Position numbers and translations under genes: made by a program. Positions 31,367 to 36,210 of a DNA stretch of 36,210 nucleotides are shown one piece after another. Origin of the DNA: Caccovivens sp964594865 (lineage in GTDB: Bacteria; Bacillota; Clostridia; Christensenellales; UBA1242); assembly GCA_964594865.1 (NCBI GenBank), contig CAZQMZ010000009.1:1-36210 (forward strand), written 5' to 3'. The notes below the pieces were generated by a model. The model ran no database searches and had not been told where the DNA came from. It saw only the letters and a program-made list of their open reading frames with translations. How positions within the stretch are numbered: the stretch's first letter is position 1; each line of letters starts with the position of its first letter.

Positions 31367-31632
31367 AAAACTTTTTCAAAAAATTTCAAAACTACAGTTT
31401 CTGGGTTGCTCTTTCTGGTGCGGTTGTTATTTTGTTGAATGCGCTTGGGCGTGCTTTCGGATTTTCAATTGAAAATGAAATTATTGAAAATGTTGTCTTG
31501 AGCATTGCAGGTGTGCTTGTTGTTCTTGGTATAGTGTCAGGCGCGGGTGACAATGAAGAAAGTGACGATGAAATTGAAGAAAATTTTGACGCAAACGACG
31601 AAGAAAATGATGTTGAAAATGATGAAGAATGA
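31363..31632 (+). CDS. Phage holin-like protein with acidic tail
   Basis: An 89-residue protein. The start MKNFFKKFQNYSFWVALSGA, two hydrophobic helices (~12-32 and 42-60) and LVVLGIVS are like holins of the phi LC3 group. Residues 62-89 are almost all Asp, Glu and Asn, an unusual tail. It is translationally coupled to the BhlA-like gene (ATGA). No endolysin gene is adjacent. It is the last gene of the phage-type operon. Confidence 0.7.
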   Translation: MKNFFKKFQNYSFWVALSGAVVILLNALGRAFGFSIENEIIENVVLSIAGVLVVLGIVSGAGDNEESDDEIEENFDANDEENDVENDEE

Positions 31633-31679
31633 TAAAAATATGTGAATAAATAAGCAAAAAAATGTATAAATATGCAAAG

Positions 31680-31709
31680 AAATCGCAAGGAAAAACTTGC
31701 GGTTTTTTT
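31680..31709 (+). terminator. Terminator ending the phage-type operon
   Basis: CGCAAG (31684-31689) pairs with CTTGCG (31696-31701) around GAAAAA, with flanking A/T pairs and then GTTTTTTT. It lies 50 nt after the second holin-like gene. Confidence 0.85.
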
Positions 31710-31792
31710 GTTGTTTGTTCTGTCTTCTTTTTCTTTTTTAGACCAATTTTTCTTTGAACGGTTTGATATTCTTTATTTTTTGTGAAATTTAG

Positions 31793-31822
31793 TTGAAATT
31801 CCTTGTTTTTTTGTGCTATCAT
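31793..31822 (+). promoter_or_regulatory. Promoter of the small membrane protein
   Basis: TTGAAA, an 18-nt spacer and TATCAT with TGTGC before the -10 precede ATGGAGGGAAG, a good ribosome site. Confidence 0.55.
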
Positions 31823-31841
31823 ATAAATGAATGGAGGGAAG

Positions 31842-32186
31842 ATGAAAAAAATTTTGTATACAATTCTTTCAATTTGTGCAATCATCTATATCGCATTTTT
31901 GTCGCTCAACATTGTCATGGCCGAAACGAATTGGGCGCCAGATATGGGATGGTTTCAAACTTGGTTTGACTTTATTGTCAATTTTGGTGGGGTGGCAATC
32001 ATATTTTGTTTTGCTCTTGTCAACTTCACAGGAAATCCGCTCAAACTTGTTTTCTTCATCTTGTTGATTCTTGCCATTGTGTGCTATATCATCGTCACGA
32101 TTGCACCTGAATGGTTCTATAATCTTTTCTCTTCAGGCGGAGAGGAAACGGTTGAAGAAAGTTTGAAACTTTTTTTGAAAATTTGA
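31842..32186 (+). CDS. Small membrane protein of unknown function
   Basis: A 114-residue protein with three hydrophobic helices (~3-24, 44-64, 70-92) and an acidic C-terminus (SSGGEETVEESLK). Conserved-looking WAPDMGWFQTWFDFIVNFGG lies between the first two helices. No family is recognised. ATG 31842 follows GGAGGGAAG; an ATG at 31827 overlaps the ribosome site and is rejected. It has its own promoter after the operon terminator, so it probably belongs with the chromosomal side; polA follows 31 nt later. Confidence 0.65.
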   Translation: MKKILYTILSICAIIYIAFLSLNIVMAETNWAPDMGWFQTWFDFIVNFGGVAIIFCFALVNFTGNPLKLVFFILLILAIVCYIIVTIAPEWFYNLFSSGGEETVEESLKLFLKI

Positions 32187-32217
32187 TGAAGATTGATTGC
32201 ATTTTTTGAGATTTTTT

Positions 32218-34713
32218 ATGGATAAATTTATTATTATCGATGGGAATAGTTTAGCAAATAGGGCTTTTTATGCAATGCCCTATTTGTCTAATCATGAGAA
32301 AAAACCGTCTGGGGCGGTGTATGGCTTTGCAAATTTGATTGTCAAATTGATTGTTGAACAGCAACCAAAGTTTTTGGCTGTGGCATTTGACCATGCTCGT
32401 CAAACCTTTCGAAACGCAATTTATGAGGGCTATAAGGCAAAACGTAAGGAAACTCCACCCGACCTTGTTGCTCAATTTCCGGTCATCAAAGAGATGTTGC
32501 AAAAAATGGGTATCAAAATTTTTGAATTTGCCGGCATTGAAGCGGATGATATAATCGGCACGCTGGCAAAAAATTCAAAAATGGAAAATATTTTGGTTTC
32601 CGGTGACCGCGATTTATTTCAACTTATCGACGATCATACAAACGTCTGGTTGACGCGTAAAGGTGTCACTGAAATTGACAAGTTTGATGAAAAAGTATTG
32701 TTTGATAAGTTAGGCTTGAAACCAGAAGGGGTGATTGACTTGAAATCACTTATGGGTGATGTCAGCGACAACATTCCGGGCGTGGTTGGTGTTGGTGAAA
32801 AGACGGCGCTTTCTCTTCTTGCACAGTATGGCAGTTTGGAAGGGGTCTATGCCAACATTAACGACATTGGCGGACGGCTTAAAGAAAAACTTGTCTATGG
32901 AAAGGATAGCGCTTTTATGTCACACGAACTCGCCACGATAAAGACCGATTGTGACATCAACTTTTCTATCGACGAATGTCGATATGATTTTCCTTTCTCA
33001 CAGAATGTCCGCGATTTTTTTGAGAGTTGGGATTTTCGAAGCTTGACCAATCGCAAAGACTTGTTTGCTGATGGAGTTGTGGACAAAAAGGAGAAAGTTG
33101 AAAGAATTTGCATTGAAAACTTTTCTCAAATTGAAGATTTGGTGCAACAGACAAAGAATGTTTTTTGTTATGATCTTTCGAAGATGGAGTTTGCTGTTGG
33201 AAGTGAAAAAATCTTTTTTTTGAAAAAAGAAATTGATTTGTTTTCTGAAAATCTTGACATGGATGAAGTTTTACGTTCTCTCAAACCTGTCTTTGAGAGT
33301 GAAAATGTTGTCAAAATAACCAATTCTTCCAAAGATGACATCAAGATATTGAAGAGATTGAATATTAACCTTAACAATTTTTTTGATATTGAAATTGCTC
33401 GTTATGTTCTCTATGCCGGACTTCCGAAGCAGGAGTTGGCGTCTGTGAATGAGTTTGTTTTGTTGAAAAGTGAGCTTGAAAGGCAGATGGAGGAAAACAA
33501 TGTGCAAGAGATTTATTCCAAAATTGAAATCCCTCTTGTGCCGGTGCTCGCTGATATGGAGAGCGAAGGTTTCAAAATTGACGAAGAAACGCTTGAAGAT
33601 TTGAGTGTGAAATTTAATGCGGAAATTGCTGACCTGACGACACAGATATATGAGTCGGCGGGCGAAGAGTTTAACATAAATTCTCCAAAACAAGTGGCAC
33701 ATATTTTGTTTGAAAAGTTGGGACTTAAATCGTTTAACAACAGAAAACAATCGACAAATTTTGCTGTTTTGGATGATATGCGTTGGCAACATCCAATCGT
33801 TGATTTGATTATTGAATATCGCAAAAAGAGCAAACTTATCAGCACATATATCACTGTCTATGAGAATATTTGTAAACAAAATGGACCTGTCATCCACACC
33901 ATTTTCAACCAAACATTGACTTCCACAGGGCGACTTTCCAGCAGTGAACCAAATCTTCAAAACATTCCAACAAGAGATGAAGAAGGGCGTAATTTGAGAA
34001 AAATCTTCATTTCAAAATATGCTGGTGGACAAATTGTTTCTGCAGATTACAACCAAATTGAACTGCGACTTTTGGCATCTTTGGCGGGCGAAGAAGGGAT
34101 GATTTCTGCCTACAATAATGGAGTTGACATTCACACAAAGACGGCCAGTGAAATTTTTGATGTGCCTGTGGAAAGTGTCACACGCGAGCAAAGACGTGAA
34201 GCGAAAGCTGTCAATTTTGGCATAGTTTATGGCATAAGCGATTTTGGACTTTCGCAAAACATCAAAACTTCACGCGGTAAAGCAAAAAAATATATTGACA
34301 GCTATTTTGACCGCTATCCGAAAATAAAAATTTTCATGAATAAAAATGTGGAATTCGCCAAAGAACACGGGTTTATATGCTCTCATTTTGGGCGAATTAG
34401 ACATATTCCAGAAATCAGCTCATCCAATATCAATGTTGTTCGATTTGGTGAACGTGTGGCAATGAACATGCCACTTCAAGGCACAGCGTCGGATGTCATA
34501 AAAATGGCGATGATTGAAGTTGAAAAACGATTGAAAGGAATGAAAAGTCATCTCATTTTGCAAATTCATGACGAACTTATCATTGACGCTCCACCAGAAG
34601 AAGTGGAAGATGTCAAAAAAATTGTGAAAGAATGCATGGAAAGCGTCACAAATTTTGATGTCCCGCTTGTTGTTTCTGTGGGAAACGGTAAAAATCTTTT
34701 TGAATGCAAGTGA
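32218..34713 (+). CDS. polA: DNA polymerase I, proofreading domain degenerate
   Basis: PolA fills gaps and removes RNA primers. The 831-residue protein has the 5'-nuclease domain (IIDGNSLANRAFYA, FDHARQTFR, GIEADDIIGTLA, VSGDRDLFQL, MGDVSDNIPGVVGVGEKTA), a central 3'-exonuclease-like domain and a polymerase domain with motif A SADYNQIELR, motif B RREAKAVNFGIVYG and motif C QIHDELI. The central domain reads FCYDLSKM where a proofreading enzyme has a D-x-E motif, and its other acidic motifs are not visible, so proofreading is probably absent, as in several Bacillota PolA. ATG 32218 gives the family start; the ribosome site is weak (GAG), and the in-frame lead to 32197 is discarded. Confidence 0.96.
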   Translation: MDKFIIIDGNSLANRAFYAMPYLSNHEKKPSGAVYGFANLIVKLIVEQQPKFLAVAFDHARQTFRNAIYEGYKAKRKETPPDLVAQFPVIKEMLQKMGIKIFEFAGIEADDIIGTLAKNSKMENILVSGDRDLFQLIDDHTNVWLTRKGVTEIDKFDEKVLFDKLGLKPEGVIDLKSLMGDVSDNIPGVVGVGEKTALSLLAQYGSLEGVYANINDIGGRLKEKLVYGKDSAFMSHELATIKTDCDINFSIDECRYDFPFSQNVRDFFESWDFRSLTNRKDLFADGVVDKKEKVERICIENFSQIEDLVQQTKNVFCYDLSKMEFAVGSEKIFFLKKEIDLFSENLDMDEVLRSLKPVFESENVVKITNSSKDDIKILKRLNINLNNFFDIEIARYVLYAGLPKQELASVNEFVLLKSELERQMEENNVQEIYSKIEIPLVPVLADMESEGFKIDEETLEDLSVKFNAEIADLTTQIYESAGEEFNINSPKQVAHILFEKLGLKSFNNRKQSTNFAVLDDMRWQHPIVDLIIEYRKKSKLISTYITVYENICKQNGPVIHTIFNQTLTSTGRLSSSEPNLQNIPTRDEEGRNLRKIFISKYAGGQIVSADYNQIELRLLASLAGEEGMISAYNNGVDIHTKTASEIFDVPVESVTREQRREAKAVNFGIVYGISDFGLSQNIKTSRGKAKKYIDSYFDRYPKIKIFMNKNVEFAKEHGFICSHFGRIRHIPEISSSNINVVRFGERVAMNMPLQGTASDVIKMAMIEVEKRLKGMKSHLILQIHDELIIDAPPEEVEDVKKIVKECMESVTNFDVPLVVSVGNGKNLFECK

Positions 34714-34749
34714 AATGTTTCAAATTTTTATATTTTTGTGTGATTTTGT

Positions 34750-34778
34750 TTGACTATTTTTCCAAATTTAGATAAAAT
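34750..34778 (+). promoter_or_regulatory. Promoter of ruvX
   Basis: TTGACT, a 17-nt spacer and TAAAAT place transcription near 34785, leaving under 10 nt before the ATG at 34793. Confidence 0.65.
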
Positions 34779-34792
34779 GATAATGGTGATGT

Positions 34793-35209
34793 ATGCAGTA
34801 TAGTAAAAAAATGGGTTTAGACTTTGGTAAAGCACGCATTGGCGTGGCATTCTCCAACCTTTCAATTGCAAGTGCTGACCATGTCTATAAAACTCAGACA
34901 GAAGAGAAAGACCTTGCATATTTTTCCGATTTGATTGCATCTCGTTCGATTGACCTTGTTGTCTTTGGACTCCCTCTCAGCCCTGACGGAAAAGAAGGGG
35001 AAATGTGCTTGGCTGTTCGTCAGTTTGCTGAAAAGTTGCATGAAAAAACGGGGGTTGAGATTGCCTTTCAGGATGAGCGATACACATCTTTTGAAGCGGA
35101 AGAAATTTTGAAAGAAGCAAAAATCAAATGGGATAAACGCAAAGAGTTTTTGGACAAACTGTCAGCGCAAATTATTCTGCAAAACTACATTGACGAAAAT
35201 GGAAAATAA
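34793..35209 (+). CDS. ruvX: RuvX/YqgF pre-16S rRNA nuclease
   Basis: An RNase H-like protein of 138 residues needed for 5' processing of 16S rRNA (historically called a putative Holliday junction resolvase). Seen are MGLDFGKARIGVA with the first catalytic Asp (~10), VVFGLPLSPDGKEG, and DERYTSFEAEEIL carrying the second acidic site; the third lies in KEFLDKLSAQIIL. The leader is very short and there is only a weak GGTGAT before the ATG. The DUF1292 gene follows 11 nt later with AAAGGAG, a conserved pairing in Bacillota. Confidence 0.94.
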   Translation: MQYSKKMGLDFGKARIGVAFSNLSIASADHVYKTQTEEKDLAYFSDLIASRSIDLVVFGLPLSPDGKEGEMCLAVRQFAEKLHEKTGVEIAFQDERYTSFEAEEILKEAKIKWDKRKEFLDKLSAQIILQNYIDENGK

Positions 35210-35220
35210 AGGAGAAATTT

Positions 35221-35673
35221 ATGGACAAGAAAAAAGTGCAAAAAATTGAAGAAGCTTCAAAAAAAGTTAAGGAAATTGAAGAACGTTTGGACATTGTTGA
35301 TGTGCTTTTGGATGAAAATAACAAAGAACCAATTGTGCTTATTGACGGAAATGGAAGAAAAATTGCTTTTGACCAAATTGCTGTCATTCCATATAAAGAC
35401 AAGTTATACTGCGTTTTGAAGCCAATTGACGAAATTGAAAACGTTGCTGATGATGAGGCGATTGTTTTCTTTGTTCATGAAGAAGAAGGCAAAGAACCTG
35501 TGCTTATGGTTGAAACAAACGAAAAGGTTGCAATGGAAGTGTTTGATGAATATTACAATCTTCTTGACGAAGAAGATAAGAAGTCAAAGAAGAGCACTGC
35601 GTCAAAATCTTCAAAATCGACGACAAAAACAACTCCAAAAAGCACACCAAAGGGGACAGGAAGCAAGAAATAA
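35221..35673 (+). CDS. DUF1292 protein (YrzB family) with S/T/K-rich tail
   Basis: A 150-residue protein. The middle (~35-115: EPIVLIDGNGRKIAFDQIAVIPYKDKLYCVLKPID...EAIVFFVHEEEGKEPVLMVETNEKVAMEVFDEYYNLL) is the DUF1292 domain usually found next to ruvX. It has an added N-terminal helix and a tail (~119-150) almost entirely Ser, Thr, Lys and Pro, likely disordered. The domain's function is unknown. The tail is similar in composition to the small protein encoded at 35838. Confidence 0.88.
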   Translation: MDKKKVQKIEEASKKVKEIEERLDIVDVLLDENNKEPIVLIDGNGRKIAFDQIAVIPYKDKLYCVLKPIDEIENVADDEAIVFFVHEEEGKEPVLMVETNEKVAMEVFDEYYNLLDEEDKKSKKSTASKSSKSTTKTTPKSTPKGTGSKK

Positions 35674-35793
35674 TTTAAAAGAACAAAAATGGAGTTTTTG
35701 TTTCATACATTTTCAAAGTTGACAACAAATCAACATAGTTTTATCTTTGATTTATATTTTTGGCATGAATAAAAATTGTGAATATAGTCAAAA

Positions 35794-35818
35794 TATAATT
35801 AACAAGGTGGCACACCTT
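35794..35818 (+). promoter_or_regulatory. -10 box and 5' hairpin of the small Lys/Ser/Cys protein
   Basis: TATAAT (35794-35799) is followed at the expected transcript start by AAGGTG-GCA-CACCTT (35804-35818), a perfect 6-bp stem with a three-base loop. A stem right at the 5' end can protect mRNA from decay. A -35 is not evident. Confidence 0.55.
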
Positions 35819-35837
35819 GAAAAAGGGAGGTATAACT

Positions 35838-35987
35838 ATGTTTGGTAGAAAGAAAAATGCTAAAGCAAACACTGAGTCTGCAAACGAAATGACAACTTCT
35901 TCAAAGTCTAGTGCGTCGAAAACAAATGCAAAGACTTCCAAAAGTTGCTCTAGCAAAAAGTCAGGCTCTTCAAAGTGTTGCAAATAG
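35838..35987 (+). CDS. 49-residue Lys/Ser/Cys-rich protein
   Basis: The frame begins MFGRKKNAKANTES and ends SSKCCK. It holds 13 Lys, about 14 Ser, three Cys (37, 47, 48) and no aromatic residue besides Phe2, so it is low-complexity and strongly basic. The ATG has a strong GGGAGG 7 nt upstream, a -10 box and 5' hairpin before it and a strong terminator after it, so it is very likely expressed. No family is recognised. A nucleic-acid-binding or metal/redox-active peptide is conceivable, but nothing in the sequence proves it. Confidence 0.7.
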   Translation: MFGRKKNAKANTESANEMTTSSKSSASKTNAKTSKSCSSKKSGSSKCCK

Positions 35988-36000
35988 TTTACCAACAAAA

Positions 36001-36030
36001 AAATCCACAAAAACGCTTGTGGATTTTTTG
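36001..36030 (+). terminator. Terminator after the small protein gene
   Basis: AAATCCACAA (36001-36010) pairs exactly with TTGTGGATTT (36017-36026) around AAACGC, followed by TTTTG. A second hairpin (CGCATTTTTTT with GAAAAAATGCG, 36070-36091) lies downstream. Confidence 0.92.
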
Positions 36031-36050
36031 TTGCAAAAAACTGATAGTCA

Positions 36051-36165
36051 TAAAAAAAAAGGTTTTTTTCGCATTTTTTTGAAAAAATGCGGTTTTTTTT
36101 GTGATTTTTTTTGTTTTTTAACCATTTTTAATGATTTTTTTGCATTTTTTCTGATTTTTGTTTGT
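36051..36165. other. Second region of phased T-tracts, non-coding
   Basis: No gene is seen from 35988 to the window end. T-runs are centred near 36066, 36077, 36096, 36108, 36116, 36127, 36138, 36147 and 36157, mostly 10-11 bp apart, so curved DNA is predicted as at 17663-17880. Confidence 0.6.
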
Positions 36166-36210
36166 CAAATCAATTTTTGTCTAGTGCAACAGCGAAAGAA
36201 AAATCGATGA

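Noticed and set aside
1..36210. CRISPR array, tRNA, rRNA, transposase or integrase genes
   Set aside because: No regularly spaced repeats, cloverleaf-type sequences, rRNA segments, DDE or tyrosine/serine recombinase motifs were seen by eye; short tRNAs could still be missed without a scan.

Overview
The window looks like chromosome from a low-GC Gram-positive bacterium (Bacillota, Clostridia-like, probably an uncultured gut lineage; this is inference from gene content). The reasons are the ylxM-ffh-rpsP-khpA-rimM-trmD order, strong AGGAG ribosome sites, DUF1292 next to ruvX, a ribosomal L19 leader RNA, and a microgene resembling the sporulation peptide SpoVM. Several genes have no Shine-Dalgarno site and start 5-8 nt after a good -10 box, so leaderless transcripts seem common here.

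Layout. Positions 1-1118 hold the tail of an unknown gene and, on the minus strand, a thymidine-kinase-like protein that has lost its catalytic motifs and carries a DUF6508-like C-terminal domain. Positions 1247-9592 are translation and protein-export housekeeping: lepA, hemW (apparently starting at ATC), ylxM, ffh, rpsP, khpA, rimM, trmD, rbgA, yraN, rplS. Positions 9690-14606 hold a thioredoxin-reductase-like flavoprotein with no recognisable NADPH motifs, the SpoVM-like microgene, serS, rarA and a lone E2-type acyltransferase fold lacking its catalytic histidine.

Positions 14823-31632 contain an intact but incomplete phage morphogenesis module with P22-like order: HTH regulator, large terminase, then (after about 6.9 kb of non-phage genes) small-terminase-like protein, Cys4 protein, portal, scaffold, major capsid, a small conserved protein, connector, nozzle-like protein and two holin-like proteins. 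The inserted genes encode a large GLUG-type surface protein, a secreted protein of a known but unnamed Firmicutes family, a YkvI-like permease, a four-TM protein and an SsuBC/TauBC-type ABC pair; an SH3-like membrane protein lies between the regulator and terminase. I see no integrase, replication genes, tape measure, ejection proteins, tail spike or endolysin. Every phage-type frame is open and well supplied with ribosome sites. The best candidate for an undescribed system is therefore a domesticated, head-only, gene-transfer-agent-like or satellite-like particle locus; a degraded or recently interrupted prophage is the main alternative.

Positions 31842-36210 return to chromosome genes: a small membrane protein, polA with a degenerate proofreading domain, ruvX, a DUF1292 protein with an S/T/K-rich tail, and a 49-residue Lys/Ser/Cys protein behind a hairpin leader. 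Two stretches of helically phased T-tracts (about 17663-17835 and 36060-36160) predict strongly curved DNA. No tRNA, rRNA, CRISPR array or transposase was seen.
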